A DNA stretch of 64,000 nt from Mycolicibacterium chitae (GCF_900637205.1 NZ_LR134355.1:4588001-4652000); one strand, 5' to 3'; shown: positions 1 through 9,305, numbered from the stretch's first letter. Program-made: numbers and translations. The notes: a model not told the origin generated them from the sequence alone.

Positions 1-509
1 CGGTCGCGCGCAATCGCGTACACCTCGTCGGGGGTCTTGGTCTGCGCCAGCACCCGCGGCGAGGGCTGGCTGCCGATCAGGGCGGACAGCCGCTGCACCC
101 GGCCGCCCTCCTCGTCGGTGCTGACGGCCAGCGGCAGCGGCTGGGCGTTGGCGGCGATCTCGGCCAGCGTGCCGTCGGACAGCATGGACTTGTCCGTCCA
201 GCTGCCGATGAAGATGCCGCCCACACGGTGCTCGTCGACCACGGCCCGGGCGTCGGCGCCGCTGCTCACCCCGACCATCAGCAGCTGAGCCAGCTTGTCG
301 CGGGTCGACAGCGTCGAGAGGTCGCCGCAGACCGCCGGGGCCTGCGGAATCGGATTGCTCAGCGGAACCGAGGCCGGCGAGGACTGGGTGCGCGCCTCCG
401 CCGGGGCCGACGGTGCAGCCTGCTGGGAGGCCGGCGCACACGCCAGCAGCAAGGCCGGCAGCGCGGCCACCGAGACGGCAACGCGGGACAGCGTCGAGGT
501 GAAAGCCAT
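1..509 (-). CDS. lpqI: LpqI-type lipoprotein, glycoside hydrolase family 3 (N-terminal part)
   Basis: This is the N-terminal 169 residues of a gene that runs off the left edge. It starts with ATG at 509-507. The product begins with a lipoprotein signal peptide ending in the lipobox LLLAC, with the lipidated Cys at residue 24, followed by a low-complexity Ala/Pro/Ser linker. The GH3 domain then begins (KLAQLLMVGV, GGIFIGSW, and STDEEGGRVQRL, which is typical of NagZ-like beta-N-acetylglucosaminidases). LpqI of M. tuberculosis (Rv0237) is a surface NagZ-type enzyme that releases GlcNAc during peptidoglycan recycling. It lies next to Rv0236A and aftD there, as here. The catalytic region is outside the window, so activity cannot be judged. 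It is divergent from the universal stress gene across a 138-bp gap in which I see no clear operator. Confidence 0.9.
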   Translation of the reverse strand, partial: MAFTSTLSRVAVSVAALPALLLACAPASQQAAPSAPAEARTQSSPASVPLSNPIPQAPAVCGDLSTLSTRDKLAQLLMVGVSSGADARAVVDEHRVGGIFIGSWTDKSMLSDGTLAEIAANAQPLPLAVSTDEEGGRVQRLSALIGSQPSPRVLAQTKTPDEVYAIARD

Positions 510-647
510 ACCTCATGCTGTCATGTGATCCACGCCGGATCGGCGACCGGCCCGCGAGCGACCATCCGATAGGGTTCTTGAACGGGTCCGAAGCGCGCGA
601 CACGCCGTTTCACCTGACCCAAGCCGGCAGTAAGGGGATCATGGGGC

Positions 648-1112
648 ATGTCTGTCGTGCTGATTGCCTACGACGGAACCTCTAACGCGCGCCGCGCCGT
701 CAATTACGCGGCCCGGTTTCTCGCTGCGAAGCGGGTGGTGGTGCTCACCGTGTGGACGCCCATCCGCTCGGGCCCCGATCCGGTCAGCGTCGATCTGGAC
801 GGGCCGCCCGACCCCATCGAGGACGACCCCGAGGAAGAGCACGACATCGCCTATTCCGATGCGTTGCGCACCAATGAGGAGGGCACCAAGCTGGCCGTGA
901 CGGCCGGGATGAACGCCGAACCCATGCTGGTGCCCGTGCAGGGCACGATCTGGCGCGCGATCATCAACGCCGCCGACCGCATCGACGCCGACCTGGTGGT
1001 GTCGGGGACCCGCGGCACCACCGGCCTGCGCTCGCTGCTGCAGTCCAGCGTCGCCGACCATGTGCTGCGCCACGGCCGGCGCCCGGTACTGATCGTGCCC
1101 CCGGGGCACTGA
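648..1112 (+). CDS. Universal stress protein (UspA family)
   Basis: A single-domain Usp of 154 residues. The N-terminus (VVLIAYDGTSNARRAVNYAA) is the usual beta1/Asp/alpha1 start. The C-terminus carries the ATP-binding signature GTRGTTGLRSLLQSSVADHV, a G-2X-G-9X-(S)S variant of the G-2X-G-9X-G(S/T) motif, followed by PVLIVPPG. An acidic insertion (DPIEDDPEEEHD) lies near residues 51-62. The ATG at 648 is preferred over the out-of-frame ATG at 641 because AAGGGG at 632-637 is correctly spaced. Family members bind ATP and modulate stress survival, but the specific role here is unknown. It is transcribed alone, with a hairpin overlapping its stop codon. Confidence 0.9.
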   Translation: MSVVLIAYDGTSNARRAVNYAARFLAAKRVVVLTVWTPIRSGPDPVSVDLDGPPDPIEDDPEEEHDIAYSDALRTNEEGTKLAVTAGMNAEPMLVPVQGTIWRAIINAADRIDADLVVSGTRGTTGLRSLLQSSVADHVLRHGRRPVLIVPPGH

Positions 1113-1133
1113 GCCAACCGTGCTAGGTTGGCT
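1112..1133. terminator. Short hairpin after the universal stress gene
   Basis: Perfect 8-bp arms AGCCAACC and GGTTGGCT are separated by 6 nt and begin at the last base of the usp stop codon. There is no T-tract. It may be an intrinsic terminator of the mycobacterial non-canonical type, or only a 3' stabilising hairpin. Confidence 0.45.
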
Positions 1134-1169
1134 GACGACCGAAACCGACCCGCCCGCTGAGGAGCCCAC

Positions 1170-1343
1170 ATGACCCGGTTCGTGGTGCCTGCCGCCGCCA
1201 GCATTGTGGTCGGCCTTCTGCTCGGCGCCGCAGCGGTGTTCGGGGTCTCGTTGATGGTCCAACAGGACACCAAGCCGCCGCTGACCGCGGGCGACCCCGC
1301 GTCGTCGGTGCTCAACCGCGTCGAATACGGCGACCGCAGCTGA
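1170..1343 (+). CDS. Small membrane-anchored DUF2613 peptide (Rv0236A-like)
   Basis: A 57-residue protein with one hydrophobic segment near the N-terminus (about residues 5-27, FVVPAAASIVVGLLLGAAAV). It is followed by a short polar tail with KPPLTAGDP and ending RVEYGDRS. The ATG at 1170 has GAGG upstream (1159-1162). The size, the single transmembrane or signal segment and the position directly before aftD match Rv0236A of M. tuberculosis. The function is unknown. Its stop codon lies about 95 nt before the annotated aftD GTG, and possible earlier CTG starts of aftD nearly abut it, so the two are probably cotranscribed. Cleavage after the hydrophobic segment versus anchoring cannot be decided from the sequence. 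Confidence 0.85.
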   Translation: MTRFVVPAAASIVVGLLLGAAAVFGVSLMVQQDTKPPLTAGDPASSVLNRVEYGDRS

Positions 1344-1437
1344 CCTGAGCGCAACCCCGGTAGCGGCCCGTCCGGGAGGGTCGATCGCCGATCCGCACCC
1401 CCCCGCCGTCGAGCCGCTGTCCCGCCGCTGGCTCTGG

Positions 1438-4400
1438 GTGGCCGGGCTGGTCGCGCTGCTGCTGACCTTCGCGCAGTCCCCCGGGCAGATCGCCCCGGAC
1501 ACCAAGCTGGACCTCACCGCCAACCCGCTGCGGTTCCTGGCGCGCGCCGCCGACCTGTGGAACAGCGACCTGCCCTTCGGCCAGGCGCAGAACCAGGCGT
1601 ATGGCTACCTGTTCCCGCACGGCGCGTTCTTCCTGATCGGAGACCTGCTGGGGCTGCCGGACTGGGTGATCCAGCGGCTGTGGTGGGCGATCCTGCTGAC
1701 CGCCGGATTCTGGGGGATCCTGCGGGTCGCCGAGGCGCTGGGCATCGGCACCACCTCGTCGCGGGTGGTGGCCGGGATCGCGTTCGCGCTGTCGCCGCGG
1801 GTGCTCAGCACGCTGGGCTCGATCTCCTCGGAGACCCTGCCGATGATGCTGGCGCCGTGGGTGTTGCTGCCGGTCATCCTGGCGATGCGCGGCGGGCACG
1901 GTCAGTCGCTGCGCGTTCTGGCCGCCCGCTCGGCCGTCGCCGTCGCGCTGATGGGCGCCGTCAACGCCGTCGCCACCCTGACCGCCTGCCTGCCCGCCCT
2001 GGTCTGGTGGGCCTGTCACCGGCCGAACCGCCAATGGCTGCGGTTCAGCGGATGGTGGCTGGGGGCCACCGCGCTCGCGGTCACCTGGTGGGTGGTGGCG
2101 CTGGCCTCGCTGGGCCGGATCAGCCCGCCGTTCCTGGACTACATCGAATCCTCCGGGGTCACCACGCAGTGGACCTCGCTGATCGAAGTGCTGCGCGGCA
2201 CCTACGCGTGGTCGCCGTTCGTGGCACCCAACGCGACGGCCGGCAGTTCGCTGGTGACCGGCCCGATGGCGATCTGGGCCACCACCCTGGTGGCCGCGGC
2301 CGGCCTGGCCGGGCTGGCGCTGCGGACCATGCCCGCCCGCGGCCGGTTGGTGACCATGCTGCTGATCGGCGTCACGCTGCTGGCGGTCGGCTACTCCGGC
2401 GGGCTAGGTTCGCCGATCGCGGCCTACGTGCAGGCCTTCCTGGACGACGCCGGCGCCCCACTGCGCAACGTGCACAAGCTCGAACCGCTGGTGCGGATCC
2501 CGATCGTGCTGGGCATCGCGCACCTGATGGGCCGCCTCCCGCTGCCGGGCAGCGTCCCGCGGCCGGTGTGGCTGCGCGCCTTCACCCACCCCGAGGACGA
2601 CAAGCGGGTGGCCGTCGGGATCGTGGTGCTCGCGGCGCTGACCGCGGCGACGTCGCTGGCCTGGACCGGTCGGCTGACCCCGCCCGGATCGTTCTCCGCG
2701 ATCCCGGATTACTGGCACGAGACCGCGGACTGGCTCACCGAGTACAACACCGGGGCGCCGACGCCGGGGCGCGCGCTGGTGGTGCCCGGCGCGCCGTTCG
2801 CCACCCAGATCTGGGGCAACAGCCGCGACGAGCCCCTGCAGGTGCTCGGCGAGAGCCCCTGGGGGGTACGCGATTCCATTCCGCTGACCCCGCCGCAGAC
2901 CATCCGCGCGCTGGACTCGGTGCAGCGGCTGTTCGCCGCGGGCCGGCCGTCGGACGGACTGGCCGACACCCTGGCCCGCCAGGGCGTGTCCTACCTGGTG
3001 CTGCGCAACGACCTCGACCCCGAGCACTCCCGGTCGGCCCGCCCGATCCTGGTGCACCGGGCCATCGAGGGCTCCCCCGGGCTGACGAAGGTCGCGGAGT
3101 TCGGCGACTTCGTCGGGCCCGGCACGCTGGAGGGATTCATCACCGACAGCGGGCTGCGGCCGCGCTACCGGGCGGTCGAGATCTACCGGGTCGAGCCGCT
3201 GCACACCGGCGTCGAAAACCCCGGCGCCCCTTACCTTGCCGATACCGATCAGCTCGCCCGTATCGACGGCGGCCCGGAGGTGCTGCTGCGCCTCGACGAG
3301 CGCCGCCGGCTGGCGAACGCCGCCCCGCTGGGACCGGTGCTGCTGACCCAGGACGCCCGGGCCGCGGGCCTGCCCACCGACGTCGTCACCGTCACCGACA
3401 CCCCGGTAGCGCGCGAGACCGACTACGGCCGCGTCGACGACCATTCGTCGGCCGTGCGTGCCGAGGGCGACGAGCGGCACACCCACAACCGGGTGCCCGA
3501 CTATCCGAGCCCCGGGGCCGAGCCGGTGTACGGCAGCTGGACCGGCGGTCGGCTGACCACCTCGAGTTCGGCCGCCGACGCCACCGCGCTGCCGCATGTG
3601 GCGCCCGCGGCCGGGCCCGCCGCCGCGATCGACGGCGACTCGGCCACCAGCTGGGTGTCCAACTCGTTGCAGGCCGCGGTCGGCCAGTGGCTGCAGATCG
3701 ACTTCGACCATCCGGTCACCAACGCGACGATGACGTTGACGCCGAGCACCTCGACCATCGGCGCCCAGGTCGACCGCATCGCGATCGAGACCGCCGGCGG
3801 CACCACGACGCTGCGGGTCGACGAGCCCGGCCAGCCCGTCACCGTGGCCCTGCCCTACGGCGAGACGCCCTGGGTGCGGATCACCGCCGCCGCGACCCGC
3901 GACGGCTCCGGCGGCGTGCAGTTCGGCATCACCGACCTGGCGGTCACCCAGTACGACGCGTCCGGCTTCGCGCATCCGGTCGACCTGCGCCATACCGTGA
4001 AAGTGCCCGGCCCGCCGCCGGATTCGGCGGTGGCCCGGTGGGACCTGGGGGCGGAATTCCTGGGTCGCTCCGGCTGCATCGACGGCGCCGACGCGGTGCA
4101 CTGCGCCTCCGCGCTCGCGCTGGCCCCCGAGGAACTGGTCAACCTCAGCCGCACCCTGACCGTGCCGGAACCGATCTCGGTGACCCCGACGGTGTGGGTG
4201 CGGCCCCGCCAGGGCCCGGCGCTCTCGGATCTGGTCCGCCAGCCCGACACCACCCGCGCCGACGGCGACTCCGATTCCTTCGACGTCCTGGGCACCGCCT
4301 TCGCCGCGGCCGACGGCGATCCGCGCACCGCCTGGACCGCCCCGCAAGGGGTGGTGCGCAACCACGGCGCGCCGACCCTGACGATCACCCTGCCGGAGCC

Positions 4401-5625
4401 GACCGAGGTGGCCGCGCTGCGGCTGACGCCGAGCCTGTCGGAACTGCCCACCAACCCGACCCTGGTGGCCGTCGACCTCGGCACCGGCCCCCAGGTGCGT
4501 CGGCTCTACGGCGACGGTCGCCAAACCCTGCCGCTGCACCCCGCGCTGACCCGGTCGATCAAGCTCAGCATCCTGGACTGGGAGGACGTGATCGACCGCA
4601 CCGCACTGGGTTTCGACCAGATCAAGCCGCCCGGGCTGGCCGAGGTGCAGGCGCTGCGCGCGAACGGCACCCCCATCGCGGCCGCCGACGCGCAGCGCAA
4701 CCGGTCCCGCAAGATCACCATCGGCTGCGGCGAGGGCCCGGTGCTCGCGGTCGCCGGCCGGTTCGTCAACACCTCGGTGAACACCACCGTCGGCGCGCTG
4801 CTCGACGGCGGGCCGCTGCCGGCGCGCCCGTGCGAGTCGGCCCCGCTCGAGTTGCCCACCGGTCAGCAGGAGTTGTTGGTCAGCCCCGGCGCGGCCTTCA
4901 TCGTCGACGGGGTGCAACTGTCCGGCCCGCTGGCCGATCAGGTCCGCCCGGCCGCCACCGCCGAGGCCCCGGCCGAGCGGTGGTCGGCGGATCGCCGCGA
5001 GCTGACCGTGCCCGCCGCCGAGACCGAGCGGGTGCTCGTCGTGCCGGAGAGTATCAACCCGGGCTGGACCGCGCGGGCCCCCGACGGCACCGCACTGACG
5101 CCGGTGACGGTCAACGGCTGGCAGCAGGGCTGGGTGGTGCCGGCCGGCACGTCGGGCACCGTGACGTTGAGTTTCGCGTCCAACGCCCTGTACCGCGTGG
5201 GCCTGGCCGGCGGGCTGGCGCTGCTGCCGATCCTGGCCGCCCTGGCGCTGCTGCCGAGCCGACGACGCCGCGATGATCCGGTGCGGCCGTGGGCGCCGCG
5301 GCCCGGCCCGGTGATCGCCGCGCTGATCGCGATGGGCGCGTTGATCTCCGGGGCCGTCGGCGCGGTGGTGTTCGGCGCCGCCGCGGGCCTGCGGTATCTG
5401 CTGCGCGCACGCCCGCGCGCGCAGCGGGTGCTGACGCTCGGCGGGACCTCGGTGGCGCTGACGCTGGCCGGTGCGGCGCTGTCGCGCTACCCGTGGCGCT
5501 CGGTCGACGGCTACATCGGGCACTCGCCGTGGGTGCAGTTGCTGGCGCTGTGCGCGCTGGCCCTGCTGGCGGCGTCGCTGCTGCGCTTCGACCGAACTCA
5601 CCTTTCGGCCGAAAGGGCCGAGTAG
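1438..5625 (+). CDS. aftD: Arabinofuranosyltransferase AftD
   Basis: A giant polytopic GT-C glycosyltransferase of 1395 residues from this GTG, close to the ~1400 of mycobacterial AftD. AftD adds alpha-1,3-arabinofuranose from decaprenyl-phosphoarabinose during arabinogalactan and lipoarabinomannan synthesis at the periplasmic face of the membrane. The N-terminal third has many hydrophobic helices and the early loop sequence SPDTK-like (APDTKLDLTANP) carrying the acidic catalytic motif of GT-C enzymes. The middle is a large extracytoplasmic part with discoidin/CBM-like stretches (AIDGDSATSWVSN near residue 730 and AADGDPRTAWTAP near residue 960). The C-terminus has further transmembrane helices. 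The start is uncertain: GTG 1438 lies inside the first helix, and the frame stays open upstream with CTG codons at 1417 and 1345 that would restore an N-terminal SRRW before the helix. The C-terminus ends in ERAE over a palindrome. Confidence 0.95.
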   Translation: MAGLVALLLTFAQSPGQIAPDTKLDLTANPLRFLARAADLWNSDLPFGQAQNQAYGYLFPHGAFFLIGDLLGLPDWVIQRLWWAILLTAGFWGILRVAEALGIGTTSSRVVAGIAFALSPRVLSTLGSISSETLPMMLAPWVLLPVILAMRGGHGQSLRVLAARSAVAVALMGAVNAVATLTACLPALVWWACHRPNRQWLRFSGWWLGATALAVTWWVVALASLGRISPPFLDYIESSGVTTQWTSLIEVLRGTYAWSPFVAPNATAGSSLVTGPMAIWATTLVAAAGLAGLALRTMPARGRLVTMLLIGVTLLAVGYSGGLGSPIAAYVQAFLDDAGAPLRNVHKLEPLVRIPIVLGIAHLMGRLPLPGSVPRPVWLRAFTHPEDDKRVAVGIVVLAALTAATSLAWTGRLTPPGSFSAIPDYWHETADWLTEYNTGAPTPGRALVVPGAPFATQIWGNSRDEPLQVLGESPWGVRDSIPLTPPQTIRALDSVQRLFAAGRPSDGLADTLARQGVSYLVLRNDLDPEHSRSARPILVHRAIEGSPGLTKVAEFGDFVGPGTLEGFITDSGLRPRYRAVEIYRVEPLHTGVENPGAPYLADTDQLARIDGGPEVLLRLDERRRLANAAPLGPVLLTQDARAAGLPTDVVTVTDTPVARETDYGRVDDHSSAVRAEGDERHTHNRVPDYPSPGAEPVYGSWTGGRLTTSSSAADATALPHVAPAAGPAAAIDGDSATSWVSNSLQAAVGQWLQIDFDHPVTNATMTLTPSTSTIGAQVDRIAIETAGGTTTLRVDEPGQPVTVALPYGETPWVRITAAATRDGSGGVQFGITDLAVTQYDASGFAHPVDLRHTVKVPGPPPDSAVARWDLGAEFLGRSGCIDGADAVHCASALALAPEELVNLSRTLTVPEPISVTPTVWVRPRQGPALSDLVRQPDTTRADGDSDSFDVLGTAFAAADGDPRTAWTAPQGVVRNHGAPTLTITLPEPTEVAALRLTPSLSELPTNPTLVAVDLGTGPQVRRLYGDGRQTLPLHPALTRSIKLSILDWEDVIDRTALGFDQIKPPGLAEVQALRANGTPIAAADAQRNRSRKITIGCGEGPVLAVAGRFVNTSVNTTVGALLDGGPLPARPCESAPLELPTGQQELLVSPGAAFIVDGVQLSGPLADQVRPAATAEAPAERWSADRRELTVPAAETERVLVVPESINPGWTARAPDGTALTPVTVNGWQQGWVVPAGTSGTVTLSFASNALYRVGLAGGLALLPILAALALLPSRRRRDDPVRPWAPRPGPVIAALIAMGALISGAVGAVVFGAAAGLRYLLRARPRAQRVLTLGGTSVALTLAGAALSRYPWRSVDGYIGHSPWVQLLALCALALLAASLLRFDRTHLSAERAE
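5601..5616. promoter_or_regulatory. Perfect 16-bp palindrome at the aftD 3' end
   Basis: CCTTTCGGCCGAAAGG is self-complementary with no spacer. It lies inside the last codons of aftD and 69 bp upstream of the php GTG. It could be an operator for the php-ligase pair or a 3' hairpin. Chance cannot be excluded in GC-rich coding DNA. Confidence 0.3.
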
Positions 5626-5684
5626 CTTCCGGCATTACACCGAATCCGGCGCCGCGCAGATGGGCTGCGCCTAGCATTCGCCTT

Positions 5685-6662
5685 GTGACACAAGTCAACA
5701 CCGTCCGCGGCGTCATCGACGTCGACACCCTCGGCGCCACCTTGATGCATGAGCACGTCTTCGTACTGTCGCCGGAGATGATGCAGAACGACCCGCAGGT
5801 CTGGGGCGACGAGCAGGCCCGCAAGCGCGACGCGATCGCCCGACTGACCGAACTCAAGGCCCGCGGTGTGGACACCATCGTCGACCTCACGGTGATCGGG
5901 CTGGGTCGCTACATCCCGCGAATCGCCGAGATCGCCGCGGCCACCGAGATCAACATCGTCGTCGCGACCGGCGTCTACACCTACAACGACGTCCCGATGT
6001 ATTTCCACTTCACCGGCCCGGACACCGCGCTCGGCGGGCCGGACCCGATGATCGACCTGTTCGTCCGCGACATCACCGAGGGCATCGCCGGCACCGGAGT
6101 CAAGGCCGCGATCCTCAAGTGCGCGACCGACGAACCGGGCCTGACGCCGGGCGTCGAACGGGTGCTGCGCGCCGTGGCGCAGGCCCACCGCCAGACCGGC
6201 GTCCCGATCTCCACTCACACCCACGCCGCGACCCGGCGCGGCCTCGATCAGCAGCGGGTCTTCGCCGAGGAGGGGGTGGACCTGACCCGGGTGGTGATCG
6301 GGCACTGCGGCGACACCACCGACCTCGACTACCTCGAGGAACTGATCGCGGCCGGCTCCTACATCGGCATGGACCGCTTCGGCGCCGACGTGTACCTGCC
6401 CACCCCGGAACGCGTCGACACCGTGGCGCGGCTGTGCGAACGCGGCCACGCCGACAAGATGGTGCTGTCCCACGACGCGTCGTGCTTCATCGACTGGCTG
6501 CCCGAGGAGATGGTCCCGGTGGTGCTGCCCAACTGGCACTACCTGCACATCCACAACGACGTGCTGCCGGCGCTGCGCGAGCGCGGGGTCACCGAGGAGC
6601 AGATCCGCGCCATGCTGGTGGACAACCCCCGCAAGATCTTCGCCACCAGGGGCGGCTACTGA
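5685..6662 (+). CDS. php: Phosphotriesterase-like lactonase (PLL/PPH)
   Basis: A 325-residue amidohydrolase-superfamily TIM barrel with two metals. Visible ligands are H22 and H24 (MHEHVF), the carboxylated lysine K145 (AAILKCATDE), H178 (STHTHA), H207 (VIGHCGD) and D264 (VLSHDAS). Homologues such as M. tuberculosis PPH (Rv0230c) hydrolyse N-acyl-homoserine lactones and other lactones, with weak phosphotriesterase activity. The natural substrate is unknown. The reading frame is open far upstream, but the GTG at 5685 gives the family length and sits 59 bp after aftD. The stop codon overlaps the next ATG by one base, so translation is coupled to the acyl-CoA ligase, and lactone opening and CoA activation of the hydroxy acid could be successive steps (inference). 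Confidence 0.92.
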   Translation: MTQVNTVRGVIDVDTLGATLMHEHVFVLSPEMMQNDPQVWGDEQARKRDAIARLTELKARGVDTIVDLTVIGLGRYIPRIAEIAAATEINIVVATGVYTYNDVPMYFHFTGPDTALGGPDPMIDLFVRDITEGIAGTGVKAAILKCATDEPGLTPGVERVLRAVAQAHRQTGVPISTHTHAATRRGLDQQRVFAEEGVDLTRVVIGHCGDTTDLDYLEELIAAGSYIGMDRFGADVYLPTPERVDTVARLCERGHADKMVLSHDASCFIDWLPEEMVPVVLPNWHYLHIHNDVLPALRERGVTEEQIRAMLVDNPRKIFATRGGY

Positions 6663-8143
6663 TGACCGACCCGAGCACACCGCCGATTCCCACCCAACTC
6701 GCCGCACTCGCCCGTGCCGACCCGGACGCCCCCGCCCTGACCTGCCAGGGCCGCACCGTCACGCGCGCGGAACTGGACGCCTCCACCAACCGGCTGGCCC
6801 GCGTCTACGCCGAAAAGGGCGTCGCCACCGGCGATTACGTGACAATCCTGATGCCGAACTCGATCGAATGGATCCAGGCCGTCATCGCGTGCTGGAAACT
6901 CGGCGCGGTGCCGCAGCCGCTGACTCCGACGCTGCCGGATGCGGAGCTGGCCGAGATCCTGGACCTGCGCGAGCGCGCGCTGCTGGTCGGCCGCCCCGAC
7001 CCGCGCGGCCAAGTGCCCAGCGTCCCAGCCGATTTCACGCCCGCGCCGGACACCTCGGCGGCGGAGCTGCCCGAGGCGGTGTCGCCGGTGTGGAAGGCGA
7101 TGGGCTCCGGCGGCAGCACCGGCCGCCCCAAGCTGATCGAGACCGGCGGCGACAGCCGCGTGCCCGCGGCCATCGGCTATCCGCTCGGTGCGGCCGCCGA
7201 CGACGTGCAGCTGATCAACGTACCGATGAGCCACAACACCGGATTCTCCGTCGCGGTGGCGGGCCTGCTGCTGGGCCAGCACCTGATCCTGATGCCGCGC
7301 TTCGATCCGCACGACTTCCTGCGGCTGATCACCGAGCACCGGGTCAGCTTCCTGGCCACGGTGCCCACCATCCTGCAGCGCGCGCTGGCGGCCTACCGCG
7401 CCGACCCGGACGCCTACGACCTGTCCTCGATCCGCCGGCTCTGGCACCTGGCCGCGCCGTGCCCGCCGGAGATCAAGGCCGCCTGGATCGAACTCGTCGG
7501 CGCCGATGCGGTGTGGGAACTCTACGGCGGCACCGAATTACAGGCGCTGACGTTCATCTCCGGTGCCGAATGGCTGACCCACCGCGGCTCGGTGGGCCGG
7601 GTGGTGGCCGGCGAGATGAAGGTGCTCGACGACGACGGCAACGAATGCCCGCCCGGGCAGGAGGGCGAGATCTATATGCGCCCCACCCCGGGCAGCGCGC
7701 CCACCTACCGCTACATCGGCGCGACGGCCAAGAGCCGCGACGGCTGGGACTCGCTGGGCGACCTCGGCTACTTCGACGACGAGGGCTACCTGTACCTGTC
7801 GGACCGGCGCGTGGACATGTTCACCGTCGGCGGCAAGAACACCTACCCCGCCGAGATCGAGAACGCGCTCAACGCCCACCCTCAGGTGTCGAGTTGCCTG
7901 GTCGTCGGCCTCCCGCACGAGGACCTCGGGCAGGTGCCACACGCGCTGGTGCAACTCGCCACCCCCGACGCGCTGGACGCCGACGGGGTCCGGGACTACC
8001 TGCGCGACCGGCTCGAACCGCACAAGGTGCCGCGCACCGTGGAGTTCGTCGACCGCCCGCTGCGCGACGACGCGGGCAAGGCGCGGCGCTCGGCGGTGCG
8101 CGCCGAGGTCATTTCGCGATCGCCGGCTCCGGCTCGTCGGTGA
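6662..8143 (+). CDS. ANL-superfamily acyl-CoA ligase, BaiB/FadD-like
   Basis: An adenylate-forming ligase of 493 residues, which activates a carboxylic acid to acyl-AMP and then to acyl-CoA. Motifs in order: phosphate loop MGSGGSTGRPKLIE (about residue 147), the substrate/A4 region VPMSHNTGF, YGGTE (A5), GDLGYFDDEGYLYLSDRR (A7), GGKNTYPAEIEN (A8 hinge) and the C-terminal catalytic lysine in DDAGKARR. The substrate cannot be read. The fold subtype resembles bile-acid/crotonobetaine-type ligases rather than long-chain FadDs because the N-terminal domain is short. Start ATG 6662 overlaps the php stop. The last 35 bp overlap tail-to-tail with the opposite-strand acyltransferase. Confidence 0.88.
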   Translation: MTDPSTPPIPTQLAALARADPDAPALTCQGRTVTRAELDASTNRLARVYAEKGVATGDYVTILMPNSIEWIQAVIACWKLGAVPQPLTPTLPDAELAEILDLRERALLVGRPDPRGQVPSVPADFTPAPDTSAAELPEAVSPVWKAMGSGGSTGRPKLIETGGDSRVPAAIGYPLGAAADDVQLINVPMSHNTGFSVAVAGLLLGQHLILMPRFDPHDFLRLITEHRVSFLATVPTILQRALAAYRADPDAYDLSSIRRLWHLAAPCPPEIKAAWIELVGADAVWELYGGTELQALTFISGAEWLTHRGSVGRVVAGEMKVLDDDGNECPPGQEGEIYMRPTPGSAPTYRYIGATAKSRDGWDSLGDLGYFDDEGYLYLSDRRVDMFTVGGKNTYPAEIENALNAHPQVSSCLVVGLPHEDLGQVPHALVQLATPDALDADGVRDYLRDRLEPHKVPRTVEFVDRPLRDDAGKARRSAVRAEVISRSPAPARR

Positions 8144-9305
8144 CCGAACTGTCCAGCGGCGGAATCGGTTCGGCGCGGCGGTACTCCCAGCGCCGCAACG
8201 CCTGCCGGCACGGGTTCTCCACCAGCGCGTAGCTGACCGCGGCCATCGCGATGCCGAACACCAGCGTCAACACCAGGATCACCGGCATGGCCCCGTTGAA
8301 CACGAACTTGCCGACCAACGGGAACGCCATCGCCAGCGCCGCGAGGTGCCAGACGAAGATCCCGTAGGACCAGCGGCCGAGCGTCACCATGACGGGGCTA
8401 CCCAGGAACCGGTGGCTGGTATCGGGCCGGTCGAGCACCAGCGGCGCCAGCAGCCCCCAGGCAATGATGGCCCCCATCGCGGTGCGCACCACGAACTGAT
8501 CCAGCCGGGCCGGGGTCATCCCCTCGGGTCCGGCCAGCGGCGAGGCCGAGATCAGATACGCCACCACGACGATGCCCGCCATCACCCACCGTCGCCGCGC
8601 GAGCCGGTGCATCCAGCCCATCGGGCTGACCGTCCACTCCGCGAGCAGGATGCCCGCGGCGAACCACGACGCGTAGGCCGGCGGCCAGTTCAGCGGGTTG
8701 ACCCCCTCGGGGGTGTCGATCGGCAGCAGCCCCCAGGCCAGGCTCGCGACCGCCACCCCGGCGATGACGGGCACCCGGGCCCGCACCGGCAGCCGGCGCG
8801 CCAGCAGCGCCAGGAACGGCAGCGCCAGATAGAAGGTGACCTCGACCGACAGGCTCCACATCTGGGTCAGCCCCGGCGTCAACGTCAGCGGCACATAGAT
8901 CTGCGTCAGCGTGAGGTTGGCCAGCCACACCGTCGGGCTCGCGCCCATGGCGTCGGGCAGGAACAGCAGGATGATCACGACGGCCAGCAGGTAGCCGGGC
9001 ATGATCCGGACGATGCGCGAGCGCAGATAATGCCCGGTGCGAGGACGTTCCCGCAGGTCCCGCGCCGCCGCGGCGTGGCCGCGCCACAGCAGGAAACCGG
9101 ACAGCGCGAAGAACACCGCCACCGCCAGGTCGAAGCGCGCCCACAACCGGCCGGTGATGCCGCCGGACTGCGCGGTCTGGAACGCCACGTGGGTGATGAC
9201 GACGCCGATCGCCGCACAGGCGCGCAGACCCTCGACCGCGGGCAGGAAACTGCGCGTCCCGCCCACCTCGGCGGGCCGGCCGCGCCCGCCGGACACCTCA
9301 CTCAC
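8109..9305 (-). CDS. Integral membrane acyltransferase (OafA/YrhL, acyltransferase 3 family)
   Basis: A 398-residue polytopic protein. After a short cytoplasmic start (SVSG-type basic/Gly-rich residues 1-20) comes FLPAVEGLRACAAIGVVITHV, carrying the family's catalytic His in helix 1. FALSGFLLWRG (family motif FxxSGFL) and about nine further hydrophobic helices follow. Members move O-acyl groups (acetyl, succinyl and others) from the cytoplasm onto extracytoplasmic sugars. In M. tuberculosis the corresponding Rv0228 sits between php and Rv0227c, exactly as here, and the target is not established. A plausible role is decoration of arabinan or mannan products near aftD (inference from context only). 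The start ATG is at 9305 and the upstream 130 bp is a divergent promoter region shared with the DUF3068 gene. Confidence 0.9.
   Translation of the reverse strand: MSEVSGGRGRPAEVGGTRSFLPAVEGLRACAAIGVVITHVAFQTAQSGGITGRLWARFDLAVAVFFALSGFLLWRGHAAAARDLRERPRTGHYLRSRIVRIMPGYLLAVVIILLFLPDAMGASPTVWLANLTLTQIYVPLTLTPGLTQMWSLSVEVTFYLALPFLALLARRLPVRARVPVIAGVAVASLAWGLLPIDTPEGVNPLNWPPAYASWFAAGILLAEWTVSPMGWMHRLARRRWVMAGIVVVAYLISASPLAGPEGMTPARLDQFVVRTAMGAIIAWGLLAPLVLDRPDTSHRFLGSPVMVTLGRWSYGIFVWHLAALAMAFPLVGKFVFNGAMPVILVLTLVFGIAMAAVSYALVENPCRQALRRWEYRRAEPIPPLDSSVTDEPEPAIAK

Noticed and set aside
2404-5601. 1065-codon open frame antisense to aftD, and a 1239-codon frame in another phase (1557-5276)
   Set aside because: Arg/Gly/Pro/His-rich composition without domains; typical third-position-GC shadows of the real aftD frame.
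6119-6661. Upstream extension of the acyl-CoA ligase frame into php
   Set aside because: The extension is Arg/Pro-rich shadow of php; ATG 6662 gives the correct family N-terminus and overlaps the php stop.
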